Assembly (NCBI RefSeq): GCF_904846615.1
Contig: NZ_CAJHBK010000001.1
Coordinates: 1,488,001-1,552,000 of the forward strand
Length of the DNA: 64,000 bases
Reading direction: 5' to 3'
Source: Psychrobacter sp. JCM 18902
Lineage (GTDB): Bacteria > Pseudomonadota > Gammaproteobacteria > Pseudomonadales > Moraxellaceae
In this document: positions 1 to 8,743 of the stretch, one piece after another
Layout of the letters: each line of letters starts with the position of its first letter
Position numbering within the stretch: the first letter of the stretch is position 1
Notes under the pieces: model-generated
The model's input: only the letters and a program-made list of their open reading frames with translations
Told to the model about the DNA's origin: nothing
Database searches by the model: none
Translations under genes and position numbers: made by a program

Positions 1-265
1 TCGAATCTAAGCCATATTGACGATACAGCAGCCCTGTCGCTAAAATATCTCCCAAAGGTGTTTTTTCTTTGACATTCATCAACTGTGTACGACCAATATC
101 CCCATTCTCACGTAAGCGCGTGATTAGCTGTTCGCGCAATCTACTCGGAGCAACTTTATTAAACTGTAAGGTATGACTACGCTCGATGATGATAACCAAT
201 GCCAATATTGAGCACACCACGATAGGTGTCATCAACCAACCACCCGCTTTTACCAACTCCCACAT
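1..265 (-). CDS. MotA/TolQ/ExbB-family proton channel, 3' end outside window
   Basis: The first 88 residues of an inner-membrane proton-channel subunit can be read; the rest lies beyond the left edge. The start MWELVKAGGWLMTPIVVCSI, followed by a hydrophobic stretch and the basic IIIERSHTL, is the usual first transmembrane helix and cytoplasmic entry of ExbB/TolQ proteins. Such proteins form pentamers around an ExbD/TolR dimer and use the proton gradient to energise TonB-dependent uptake or envelope work. The ATG at 265 has a GAGAG ribosome-binding site 6-7 bases upstream. The gene lies 85 bp downstream of parB on the same strand and may be co-transcribed with it. Whether this is ExbB, TolQ or a lipid-transport variant cannot be decided from the fragment; an exbD-like gene would be expected next. 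Confidence 0.8.
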   Translation of the reverse strand, partial: MWELVKAGGWLMTPIVVCSILALVIIIERSHTLQFNKVAPSRLREQLITRLRENGDIGRTQLMNVKEKTPLGDILATGLLYRQYGLDS

Positions 266-350
266 ATTGACTCTCTTTTATATTTTTATAAAAATAGCGG
301 CTATCAAAATATCTTAAATTTACAGCATCATGACAAACTCGTTAGCGATA

Positions 351-1496
351 TCAAGCCTGTGCTTCTATGTGCTTAATCAAAGCTGCTAACTGATCTTGGT
401 TATGGAAAAATATCTCAACACTACCCTGGCCATCTTTTTTGTGTTTGAGTTTGACTTCAGCCCCTAACATATCTGTCAGTCTTTGCGTCAAGCGCTCAAC
501 CTCACGAGATTGCGTTTGCTCAGCACGATTAGCTTTCGGTGCAGGCTGCAAGATCGATTTAACCAACTTTTCAGCATCGCGTACCGTCATACCGCCGTCG
601 ATAATTTTTTGCGCGATAATCGGCTGCTGCTCAGAGGATAATGCTAAGAGCGTGCGCGCATGACCCATATCTAGGGCGCTATTTGCCAAATGATCTTTGA
701 CTGTATCATGCAGCTGATTGAGACGTAGCAAGTTTGATACGGTGGTGCGCGCCTTGCCAACGACTTCGGCAATCATTGCATGACTCATACCAAATTCAGT
801 ATGAAAGCGTTGTAATGCGGCGGCCTGCTCAATCACAGACAAGTCCTCACGCTGGATATTTTCAATCAAGGCCAGTGCGATGGCAAGCTCATCAGATAAA
901 GCACGTTCAATCGCTGGAATGACAGATTTTCCTGCCATTTTTGCCGCACGCCAGCGACGCTCACCAGCGATGATTTCATGGGTAACGAATGCTTCACTCT
1001 TGTCTTCATTGGCCAATAACGGACGGATAACAATCGGTTGCATGACACCGTGCTGCTCAATCGAAGACGCCAGCTCTGCAAGCGCCGTTTCACTCATATC
1101 ACGGCGTGGCTGATACTTACCCGCTTGCAAACGCGTGACATCTATTTGCACCAAGCTGATTTGGTCTTCAGAGGCAATGGCATCTGTTCCATTAACACGA
1201 CTCTTATTAACCGTACCTTTGTTTACCGTACGCGGCGACCGTGTGCTACGACTACTGGCCATGGTGTCAGAGGCGATAGCTTTGGTCGTTGGTTTTTCAC
1301 TGGTCTCATTACTATCAGATTGAGCAGGCGTGCTAATATTTAATCTATCAGCGTTTAGCGTTTCAGCTGGCAAAGTACTCTCACGCGCCGCCATATCGTC
1401 TTGCAAGGCAGAGGCGGTGATTTGCTTTTCTTTTTTGATTGACCCCAATAAGGCATCTAAGCCTCGATTGGCAGCCAACCCTCTTTTCTTCGCCAT
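351..1496 (-). CDS. parB: Chromosome partitioning protein ParB
   Basis: This is a 381-residue CTP-dependent DNA clamp that loads at parS sites near the origin and works with ParA in chromosome segregation. The N-terminus MAKKRGLAANRGLDALLG is the conserved ParA-interacting peptide. Residues about 25-110 are a polar, low-complexity linker longer than in most ParB proteins. The ParB/Srx domain begins near 112 and carries the CTP-binding GERRWRA motif at 178-184, then ENIQRE at 212-217 and a helix-turn-helix around 236-258. The C-terminal dimerisation domain ends at HIEAQA. It follows parA on the same strand after 146 bp. I found no clear 16-bp parS palindrome in the window by eye. Confidence 0.96.
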   Translation of the reverse strand: MAKKRGLAANRGLDALLGSIKKEKQITASALQDDMAARESTLPAETLNADRLNISTPAQSDSNETSEKPTTKAIASDTMASSRSTRSPRTVNKGTVNKSRVNGTDAIASEDQISLVQIDVTRLQAGKYQPRRDMSETALAELASSIEQHGVMQPIVIRPLLANEDKSEAFVTHEIIAGERRWRAAKMAGKSVIPAIERALSDELAIALALIENIQREDLSVIEQAAALQRFHTEFGMSHAMIAEVVGKARTTVSNLLRLNQLHDTVKDHLANSALDMGHARTLLALSSEQQPIIAQKIIDGGMTVRDAEKLVKSILQPAPKANRAEQTQSREVERLTQRLTDMLGAEVKLKHKKDGQGSVEIFFHNQDQLAALIKHIEAQA

Positions 1497-1642
1497 GATT
1501 ACCTATCCTCTAACGCTAAAATAAAAGCCAAATAATTATTAATACAGCTTACTCATTACTCATAAATACAATATTCAATATCTGTTTGCACGCTTGTGCT
1601 TACAGTCTATCATTGGTGCTAAAAAACATGCATACATGCGTA

Positions 1643-2422
1643 TTAGTCACTTTGTTTCATGACTTCAGCCGCCAATTTTTGATAAGCGCGCGCACCTTTT
1701 GACCATCTCTCGTAAGCGATAACTGGCAAACCATGTGCTGGCGCTTCTGCCAAGCGAATATTTCTTGGAATATGGGTTTTATACATAATATCGCCAAAGT
1801 GCGCTTCAAGCTCGGCAGACACGTCGCGAGCCAGTGTATTGCGTGTATCAAATAATGTTCTCACTACACCACGAATGTATAGCTTCGGATTCAACTCGGT
1901 TAAACGCTCTATCGTCTGCGACAAATCAGCCAAGCCTTCTAATGCATAGTATTCACACTGCATCGGAATAATGACGCTGTCTGTAGCAACTAACGCATTA
2001 ATCGTCAGCAAATTCAAGCTGGGTGCACAGTCTATAACCACATAATCGTAAGCAGGTTTGTTAGCAGCTAGCTGATCATTGACCAATGCCACCATTGCTG
2101 TCTTAAACAGCTCATGGCTATCGGTCTTATTCATTAGGGTGATATCCATGCCAGCCAAATCACGATTGGCGCCGATCACATCAAACCTCGCCGGACTAGT
2201 AACAATAGCATCAGATAACGACACCCCATCCAATAGCACGTCCGCTATTGTCAGTGCCAATTCATTCTTATCGACACCCGTACCACTGGTCGCATTACCC
2301 TGTGGGTCTAAGTCAATCAGCAGTACATGCTTGCGCTTCGCAGCCAAGCTGGCGGTCAAATTTACTGCCGTCGTGGTTTTGCCCACGCCGCCTTTTTGAT
2401 TCGCAATTGCTATGATTTCCAT
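1643..2422 (-). CDS. parA: Chromosome partitioning ATPase ParA (Soj-like)
   Basis: This is a MinD/ParA-family ATPase of 259 residues that binds DNA nonspecifically as an ATP dimer and is stimulated by ParB. The deviant Walker A motif KGGVGKTT lies at residues 10-17, DLDPQGN is the switch region, and VVIDCAPSLNLL is Walker B. The frame can be extended to a TTG at 2434. I chose the ATG at 2422 because it puts the Walker A at the usual distance from the N-terminus and has a GAGTGAG ribosome-binding site just upstream. It sits between rsmG and parB, the typical near-origin arrangement. Confidence 0.96.
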   Translation of the reverse strand: MEIIAIANQKGGVGKTTTAVNLTASLAAKRKHVLLIDLDPQGNATSGTGVDKNELALTIADVLLDGVSLSDAIVTSPARFDVIGANRDLAGMDITLMNKTDSHELFKTAMVALVNDQLAANKPAYDYVVIDCAPSLNLLTINALVATDSVIIPMQCEYYALEGLADLSQTIERLTELNPKLYIRGVVRTLFDTRNTLARDVSAELEAHFGDIMYKTHIPRNIRLAEAPAHGLPVIAYERWSKGARAYQKLAAEVMKQSD

Positions 2423-2647
2423 ACACTCACTCAATTTAATTAGGGTCTATTACTGTTATTTTACTTTTGGCTTACACAATCAATTTTTCGCTAAACTTTG
2501 CATAGCATCATACTCATAAGTGTAAACAGTACGAGTATCTCTATACAATTAGCACTATCTGTATCACCATATTTTGAATATCTTGCCATTCAGATATCAA
2601 CAAAACCATGTGTCACCGACATGTATCATTTAAAAGGTGTTCATAGC

Positions 2648-3364
2648 TTAGACATTTTTATAGGACAATTCAATTAAATGACGACTATCATGTAAACGAG
2701 GCACTTTAAGCTTAATCGTCTTAATATGCCAGTCATTGTCTAGTGCTTGTAGTTCTTCATCGCTTGGCGCTTTGCCTTTCATCGCGCATAGGTAACCGTT
2801 ATCTGCTAAGCGCGGCTGAGCCACTTCGACAAAATCGATCAAACTGGCAAAGGCTCTAGAAGTCACAACGTCATATCTGGCTTCATGCGCCTCGATACGA
2901 GAAGCAATTGGCTGCATATTATTCAAGCCAAGCTCACTGCTGATTTGCTTAATAAAACGAATTTTTTTCTGATTACTATCAAGTGCGGTGCATTGACGCT
3001 CTGGCTGACAAATCGCAATGATAACCGCTGGCATCCCTGCTCCTGTGCCAATATCTAACAGTGACCCTGACGGTAAATGCGTTATAATAGCCAAACAATC
3101 AATTATATGTTTGATTAACGCCTCTTCTGGATCAGTGATGGCGGTCAGATTATACGCTTTATTCCACAACAAAAGCTGGTCTAAGTACAATAATAATGTG
3201 CGCTGCTGCGTCTCACTCAAGGATAGCTTGAGCTCATTGACCGCTTGAGCCAAGGTATTCGCCAGCGCTGGCAACTGTGCGCCAAGCTTTACGAAGCCAG
3301 TCGGATCAATACGGATATTGCCCGTGTTAGCAGAGGATGAAGATGTTTTAGTAAAGTCTGACAT
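2648..3364 (-). CDS. rsmG: 16S rRNA (guanine-527-N7) methyltransferase RsmG (GidB)
   Basis: RsmG methylates N7 of G527 in the 530 loop of 16S rRNA using S-adenosylmethionine. The class I methyltransferase motif DIGTGAGMP is at residues 104-112, and TALDSNQKKIRFI follows as the second strand and acidic residue. LLLWNKAYNLTAI near residue 65 is the family's N-terminal signature. The C-terminal part has VTSRAFASL and MKGKAP, both typical. At 238 residues it is slightly longer than the E. coli protein because of a polar N-terminal arm. It is the first gene of the rsmG-parA-parB set. There is no mnmG (gidA) upstream; a divergent gene follows instead. Confidence 0.95.
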   Translation of the reverse strand: MSDFTKTSSSSANTGNIRIDPTGFVKLGAQLPALANTLAQAVNELKLSLSETQQRTLLLYLDQLLLWNKAYNLTAITDPEEALIKHIIDCLAIITHLPSGSLLDIGTGAGMPAVIIAICQPERQCTALDSNQKKIRFIKQISSELGLNNMQPIASRIEAHEARYDVVTSRAFASLIDFVEVAQPRLADNGYLCAMKGKAPSDEELQALDNDWHIKTIKLKVPRLHDSRHLIELSYKNV

Positions 3365-3671
3365 ACAACGAGTTATCCAGTTTTGACATGTGAACCGTCT
3401 ATTTTATCATGCAGTCTGCCCATTGAATAGTTGCAGATTGCGCCAATGTGAGACATCTTATACTATCTGAGCCTATATTGAGGCGTTATTGTTCTTTAAT
3501 CACGTTAAATGGATAATGAATGATTGCTTATATAGCCGTTTTTAACAGAGCCTGCTAATGATACAAAACTGCTTTTAATGATTTATTTAAAACACCGTTT
3601 TATCTTGTAAGATGTTTTTATGAACGATGCAAATTAACTAGAAAAAGCCAAGTATTAGCACTCATTAGTAA

Positions 3672-3701
3672 ACTTAATAACACTTAATAACACTTAATAA
3701 C
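3672..3701. repeat. Three tandem copies of a 10-bp repeat (ACTTAATAAC)
   Basis: The unit ACTTAATAAC is repeated three times without a mismatch at 3672-3681, 3682-3691 and 3692-3701. The period is close to one helical turn, so a bound protein would see the copies on one face of the DNA. The array ends 35 bp before the start codon of the Lon-like gene, over the likely promoter. It could equally be a simple-sequence repeat without function. Confidence 0.75.
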
Positions 3702-3722
3702 TACGCCACTTTCTACAAACGA

Positions 3723-3728
3723 TATAAT
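3723..3728 (+). promoter_or_regulatory. Possible -10 element (TATAAT) of the Lon-like gene
   Basis: A perfect TATAAT ends 8 bp before the ATG at 3737. If used, transcription would start at about 3735-3737 and the mRNA would be nearly leaderless, which fits the lack of a ribosome-binding site before this ATG. No good -35 lies 17 bp upstream, so confidence is low. Confidence 0.3.
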
Positions 3729-3736
3729 TTATACCT

Positions 3737-6592
3737 ATGACCAAACAGCCACACATCCCTACCTCTCAATTATCAAGAGATGCTAATAAAAAAGACGCTA
3801 ATAATATGGCAACACCCATCATTGAATTAAAAAGCACCCAATCAGCAACAGCGGATGCACCGCATCCATGCTTTATTGATATCAAGCAGCGCTGCCTTGT
3901 CACCGCTGAGCAATTAAAACGCTATAGCGACCCTGATGAATTACCCTCGGATACCCGTACGGCACCAGATCTAGACGTGGGCTTTGGTCAGCAGCGTGCC
4001 CTAAAAGCCTTACAAACAGCTTTGGATATCAAAGCCAGTGGCTATCATGTGTTTGCTGCTGGTGAAAATGGTTTGGGCAAACGCACCGTCATCAGCCGCT
4101 TGCTAACGCGTATTGCCGCCGATGCACCCACACCTGACGACTGGGTATATGTGCATAATTTCACCGATCCACGCACCCCTTTAGCGCTGCGACTACCTGC
4201 GGGGCAAGCCTCTTTATTGCAGCAGCAAGTCAATCAATTATGGCAACAAGCCAAAAAACGATTGAGCCAACGCTTTCGTAGTGACCAATATCAAAGCAAA
4301 ATCGAAGCCATCAAAAATGACACGCATCAAAAAGAAAGTCAGGCTTATGATGTGCTCAATGCGGAAGGCAAACAATATGATTTGGCGTTGACGTTTCGCT
4401 CCTTTGATAATAAAGCGGTGTTTGTCCATCCCAGTCAACTCGCGATAGAAACTAGTGGTGGTGGTGATAAATTATCTGCTAGCCATAAAAATAAATCCGT
4501 GAGCGATAATAGTAGCAAAGCGAGCATTTCTAGCACCGAGTATAACGATCCTATTAATGCAGAGCGGAATGAAAACAATACTGAATACGGCAATAGTGAA
4601 TACGAAGCGGAGTTAAATAACTTTGTCCAAAAAAACCATATGCAAAAACGCTTAAGTCAGTTGACCATCGCGTTAGAGCAGTTAGAGGACGAAGCCAATG
4701 ATGCGATAGAAGCCCTGCATCGCAATATTGCACGTCGTGCATTACAACCGTTATTTGCCCCTGTTTATGAGCAATTTGCCAGTCACCCACTGGTCGTTGA
4801 TTATCTCAAGACCGTATTTGCCGACATGGTTACGCATGTCGAGCGCATCGTCAATGGCGATGACGAAGAATTTGTGACAGCAGTTTTGGCCACGACCCCA
4901 AGTCGCTATGCGGTCAACGTCATTGTCAATCACACCCCAGAAGATGGCGCACCTGTCATCTTTGAGGACTTACCGACGCACTTGAACTTGTTGGGTCATG
5001 TCGAGCAAATCACCCAATTGGGCACGGTCACCACTGATGTCAGTATGATTCGAGCAGGTGCTCTACACCGTGCCAATGGTGGTTATTTACTATTAGAAGC
5101 GAGTCACTTACTTGAGCATCCGTATGCTTGGCAGGGTCTCAAGCGCGCACTACAATCACGCAAAATCAAACTCTCAAGCCTTGAACAAATGCTGACCCTA
5201 ACAGGCAGCTTATCGTTAGCACCTGCCCCCATTGACCTTGATGTTAAAGTGATTTTGCTTGGTGAAGCAGACTTATATTATGAGCTGTTAGAGCTTGAGC
5301 CTGAGTTTGATGCGGTATTTAAAGTACGTGCAGATTTTCACGATGATGTGCCTCGCAGCAGTGAGCACGAATTGGCGTTAGTCGCGAAAATGACTGATAT
5401 CATTGACTATGCCAATCTCTATCCGTTTGATCGTAGCGCGCAAGCTGCCCTACTTGAGCATTTAAGCTTACAAGCAGAAGACCAAGACCGCTTAAGCTTG
5501 CACAGTGATTTATTAATCAAGCTGTTGCATGAGTCTAACCGCCACGCGCATTTAAGCGGAAAAAACATTGTCAATGCCTATCATGTCACACAAGCCATCG
5601 ATGATATGGACGAGCGTTCAGGATACCTGCGTGACCTCTATTGGGATGAGCTAAAAAACGGTCAGCAGCTTATTCAAACCACAGGCAGCGCGGTCGGACA
5701 AGTCAATGCGCTGACAGTGGTCAGCTATGCCGATAGCGAGTTTGGCATGCCCGCCCGCCTGACTGCCGTCATTCAACCAAATATCGGTACCGGTGAGATT
5801 CTCGATATCGAGCGTGACGTAGATTTGGGCGGTAGTTTACACGCCAAAGGCATGCTGATTATGACCAGCTATTTGCGCGCATTATTTAGCCAACATCATG
5901 CGCTCAACTTTAGTGCTTCACTCGCTTTTGAGCAAAGCTACGCCCACATCGATGGCGATAGTGCCACCGTCAGCGAAGGCTGTGCGCTGCTATCTGCCTT
6001 AGCAAACGTCCCGATTGATCAATCATTTGCCATTACTGGCTCTATGAACCAATTGGGTGAAGTGCAAGCGGTTGGTGGCATCAATTCTAAAATCGCTGGA
6101 TTCTTTGATGCATGCCGCGAGCAAGAATTGACTGGGCAGCAAGGCGTGGTCATTCCTATGGCCAATGTCAAACAGCTCATGCTGCGTGACGACATCATTG
6201 CTGCCGTTAAGGCGAACGAATTTCATATTTATGGTGTCTATACACTGAGCGAAGCATTGACACTGATGACTGGTTTACCTATCGATACCATGAACAAAAA
6301 AGGTCGCTATCGTAAAGACACGTTGTTTGGTAAAGTCTTAAGTCGTCTGATGTTATGGGATGAAAATCAAGATAACAATGACGATGGTATGGATGATAAA
6401 AATTCCAAAAAGAAAGATAAAAAGAAGCAGAAAACAAAACGTCAGAAAAAACAGGGCAAGAGAAAAAAAGAAAAATGTAAAGACAAGGCGGAGCATAACG
6501 AAGTCAGTATCAATGAGGATCAAGGTATCAACCAAAGCATCAATCAAGGTATCGATAACAATGCCACTAAAACGCCCATTGACGCCATATAA
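3737..6592 (+). CDS. Lon-family AAA+ ATPase/protease (LonB/LonH-like) with basic tail
   Basis: This 951-residue protein belongs to the Lon-related ATPase group of E. coli YcbZ (LonH), not to classical LonA. An atypical Walker A, GENGLGKRT, is at residues 109-117. A helical region interrupted by a polar insert (about 230-290) follows, then the AAA+ core with LGEADLYYELLELEPEFDAVFKVRADF. The C-terminal Lon protease domain has the catalytic serine S742 in DGDSATVSEGCALLSAL and lysine K785 in GGINSKIAGFFDAC, so the Ser-Lys dyad is present. Residues about 865-920 form an extremely lysine-rich tail (DDKNSKKKDKKKQKTKRQKK), which suggests nucleic-acid contact. There is no ribosome-binding site before the ATG; M23 (MATPIIELK) is another possible start. 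Substrate specificity is unknown. Confidence 0.85.
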   Translation: MTKQPHIPTSQLSRDANKKDANNMATPIIELKSTQSATADAPHPCFIDIKQRCLVTAEQLKRYSDPDELPSDTRTAPDLDVGFGQQRALKALQTALDIKASGYHVFAAGENGLGKRTVISRLLTRIAADAPTPDDWVYVHNFTDPRTPLALRLPAGQASLLQQQVNQLWQQAKKRLSQRFRSDQYQSKIEAIKNDTHQKESQAYDVLNAEGKQYDLALTFRSFDNKAVFVHPSQLAIETSGGGDKLSASHKNKSVSDNSSKASISSTEYNDPINAERNENNTEYGNSEYEAELNNFVQKNHMQKRLSQLTIALEQLEDEANDAIEALHRNIARRALQPLFAPVYEQFASHPLVVDYLKTVFADMVTHVERIVNGDDEEFVTAVLATTPSRYAVNVIVNHTPEDGAPVIFEDLPTHLNLLGHVEQITQLGTVTTDVSMIRAGALHRANGGYLLLEASHLLEHPYAWQGLKRALQSRKIKLSSLEQMLTLTGSLSLAPAPIDLDVKVILLGEADLYYELLELEPEFDAVFKVRADFHDDVPRSSEHELALVAKMTDIIDYANLYPFDRSAQAALLEHLSLQAEDQDRLSLHSDLLIKLLHESNRHAHLSGKNIVNAYHVTQAIDDMDERSGYLRDLYWDELKNGQQLIQTTGSAVGQVNALTVVSYADSEFGMPARLTAVIQPNIGTGEILDIERDVDLGGSLHAKGMLIMTSYLRALFSQHHALNFSASLAFEQSYAHIDGDSATVSEGCALLSALANVPIDQSFAITGSMNQLGEVQAVGGINSKIAGFFDACREQELTGQQGVVIPMANVKQLMLRDDIIAAVKANEFHIYGVYTLSEALTLMTGLPIDTMNKKGRYRKDTLFGKVLSRLMLWDENQDNNDDGMDDKNSKKKDKKKQKTKRQKKQGKRKKEKCKDKAEHNEVSINEDQGINQSINQGIDNNATKTPIDAI

Positions 6593-6757
6593 GCTGATTT
6601 ATAGTGAAATTTAGCCTTGTCAAAACCAATCAATAAGTCAGTGTGCTAATTTAAGACATGCCCTAGACGCTACGATGCTTTTCTGCGATGATGAATGGTT
6701 AATACTCCGCTAAGCTATACAAAAGCCAACTCGTAATTTCATAAAGGTTATCGCTTA

Positions 6758-7894
6758 ATGACTGTACATTCTACTGACGCCGACCACTCTCATGCTCAAA
6801 CGAACTCTGTTGAGCAAGCTAATACTGTAGCGGCAGCGGACAGTCATGTCTCAGGAGATAGCCACGTCTCAGGAGATAGTAACGATAATCGCCATGGCGC
6901 GGCGACAACGGCGCGCCAGTGGCAAGTGCTATCGCAACTACAGCGCAACCGCTGGGTGGGCACAACCCATATATACGAGCAGCTGATGATGGCAGGCTTT
7001 GACATCAGCTTGCGCACTGTTCAACGCGACTTAAATGCGCTGGCAAAACGCTTTCCCATAGAAAAAAACAACGCCAACCCACAAGGCTGGCGCTGGCGTG
7101 ATGACGCGCCACTCCAAAGCTTACCGCACATGAATCTATCGCAAGCAGTCGCCTTTAATATGGTTGAAGCCAATCTAACTCAGCTACTACCACCTGTTAT
7201 TTTAGATGAATTATTCCCGTGGTTTGACTTGGCAAGGCGGCAGCTAAAAAACAGTAAAGTCACCCATTCATGGATCGACAGAGTGCGTATTGAGCCTGCC
7301 ACTCAGCCACTAATCGCGCCGCATATTGACTTGGATAGCAAAGACAATATTTACCATGCGCTATTTTATCAATTACAAATCAAAGCCAGCTATACCCGCA
7401 GCAATAAATCACAGGCCAGTGAATATCTTTTGAATCCCATCGCTATTATCCAGCGCGGTGTGATTATTTATCTGCTGGCAACTCGTACTGATGATCCAAA
7501 CTTTACCATTCGTACCTTTGCCCTACATCGATTTACTAGCGTTGATATTCTTGAAAGCGCCGCACAAACACCTGAGAGTTTCCAACTCGATACTTATTTG
7601 GATGCGGGTGGTATGGGCTTTAGCCACCCCTTATTCGGTGAGCTGCCTAATCATGGCAAAAACACCGCTATTGAGCTACAATTCACCAAACAAGCGGGCA
7701 AAAGCCTGACTGAAAGCAAGCTCAGTGACGATCAAACTGTTACGTTGGATGATGACACGCTGACCATTCAAGCCACTGTCAACCTAACTTCACAACTGGT
7801 TTGGTGGTTACGTGGTTTTGGCAATGGTTTATTGAATGCCAAACCAGCATTGTTACATCAAGCCGTATTGGATAAGTTTTTTGATCATAAATAA
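6758..7894 (+). CDS. WYL-domain transcriptional regulator
   Basis: This is a 378-residue DNA-binding regulator. After a polar N-terminal arm of about 48 residues comes a winged helix-turn-helix of the DeoR/HTH_11 type (QLQRNRWVGTTHIYEQLMMA, then SLRTVQRDLNALAKRFPIEK). A WYL domain lies around residues 200-270 (EYLLNPIAIIQRGVIIYLLA), and a C-terminal WCX-like part ends the protein. WYL regulators sense ligands, often nucleic acids or nucleotides, and commonly control DNA-damage or defence genes. The arm contains an 18-bp imperfect direct repeat (6842-6877) coding SHVSGD twice. A TerD-family gene follows 88 bp downstream on the same strand and is a candidate target or partner. Confidence 0.85.
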   Translation: MTVHSTDADHSHAQTNSVEQANTVAAADSHVSGDSHVSGDSNDNRHGAATTARQWQVLSQLQRNRWVGTTHIYEQLMMAGFDISLRTVQRDLNALAKRFPIEKNNANPQGWRWRDDAPLQSLPHMNLSQAVAFNMVEANLTQLLPPVILDELFPWFDLARRQLKNSKVTHSWIDRVRIEPATQPLIAPHIDLDSKDNIYHALFYQLQIKASYTRSNKSQASEYLLNPIAIIQRGVIIYLLATRTDDPNFTIRTFALHRFTSVDILESAAQTPESFQLDTYLDAGGMGFSHPLFGELPNHGKNTAIELQFTKQAGKSLTESKLSDDQTVTLDDDTLTIQATVNLTSQLVWWLRGFGNGLLNAKPALLHQAVLDKFFDHK

Positions 7895-7982
7895 TAACTG
7901 CGGGTAATGACGCTCAAATGTAACCGTATTCAGACGATTACCACTATTTAAAAATGAAGAACGAAAGTAGATAAGGAATGTT

Positions 7983-8630
7983 ATGCCGACCACTGCCTCA
8001 TTGCCATTATTGTCAGACAGTTTAAGAGAACTGGGCTTAGACGCGGGAACCTTATTTTTTGCGCTAAACTATGAATTTACCAAGATTGAGCCAAAAGGCA
8101 TGTTTAAGCGCTTTAAAAAAAACCAGAGCGCTATTGATATTGATTTGGCTTGCGTACTATATGACGACAATTGCACCATCAGTGATATCGTTTGGTTCAA
8201 ACAATTGCGCGATAAAGCGGAATCAGTGAAACATCAAGGCGACAGTCTCAATGGCAAAGATCGCGGCGAACAAGCGATGTATTTGGCACCTCTTGATCAA
8301 GAGCAAATCAGGCTTTACTTAGATAAAATTCCAGCACACATCACCCACATTGCTATGATAGCCAACTCTTACCACGGTCATCCGTTTTCAAGAGTCAAAA
8401 AAGGCGAGATTCATCTAAGCGATGATGAAGGCAATCGATGCTTTGAAGTCAATCTAAAGCAACTGCCACGTGATTGTACGACGCTGTGGGTGGCACATTT
8501 ACGCCGAGAAGTGGATGATTGGCATCTCACACTGCAAAACTTACCCCTTCCTGCCGAAAATTTAGCAACGGCGGCGCAGCAAGTCGCCCATGAATTGGCA
8601 CGTGCACTACCCATTCCACAAGCTATCTAA
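7983..8630 (+). CDS. TerD-family protein (calcium-binding stress protein)
   Basis: This is a 215-residue member of the TerD/CABP family linked to tellurite resistance and envelope or phage stress. The family's order of motifs is present: AIDIDLACVLYDDN, then DIVWFKQLRDKAESVKHQGDSLNG, then IPAHITHIAMIANSYHGHPFS, and HLSDDEGNRCFEVNL. The second acidic cluster, usually GDDE after the GDS-x-x-G motif, reads GKDRGEQAM here, so one calcium site may be weakened. No TerC or other ter genes lie nearby, so this is an orphan TerD. An AAGGA ribosome-binding site precedes the ATG. The strong hairpin at 8661-8697 terminates it. Confidence 0.85.
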   Translation: MPTTASLPLLSDSLRELGLDAGTLFFALNYEFTKIEPKGMFKRFKKNQSAIDIDLACVLYDDNCTISDIVWFKQLRDKAESVKHQGDSLNGKDRGEQAMYLAPLDQEQIRLYLDKIPAHITHIAMIANSYHGHPFSRVKKGEIHLSDDEGNRCFEVNLKQLPRDCTTLWVAHLRREVDDWHLTLQNLPLPAENLATAAQQVAHELARALPIPQAI

Positions 8631-8660
8631 ATACCATAAAATATCTGTTTATTGCTAATA

Positions 8661-8697
8661 AAAAGGGTGCAACGTTCTGATAACGTTGCACCCTTTT
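8661..8697. terminator. Bidirectional rho-independent terminator
   Basis: A perfect 16-bp stem (8661-8676 with 8682-8697) closes a 5-base loop. It has A and T runs on the outer sides, so it can act in both directions. It lies between the convergent TerD-family gene and the K+ channel gene. Confidence 0.9.
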
Positions 8698-8743
8698 CTT
8701 ACATATCCATTTTTTGAAACCTAAAGTAATCACTATAAAAGAC

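Larger units (their letters stand above)
3365..3736. other. Divergent intergenic region rsmG / Lon-like gene
   Basis: This AT-rich 372-bp stretch separates two divergent genes. It holds three head-to-tail copies of a 10-bp unit (3672-3701) and a TATAAT directly before the plus-strand start codon. I see no reading frame of note in it. Confidence 0.6.

Noticed and set aside
2441..2450. AGGGTCTATT occurring near parA and again after ppsA
   Set aside because: Two copies of a 10-mer in 64 kb, one of them inside a terminator-like hairpin, are not enough to claim a shared element.
1..3736. parS site near parAB
   Set aside because: By eye I found no 16-bp palindrome close to the parS consensus; a pattern search is needed to be sure.
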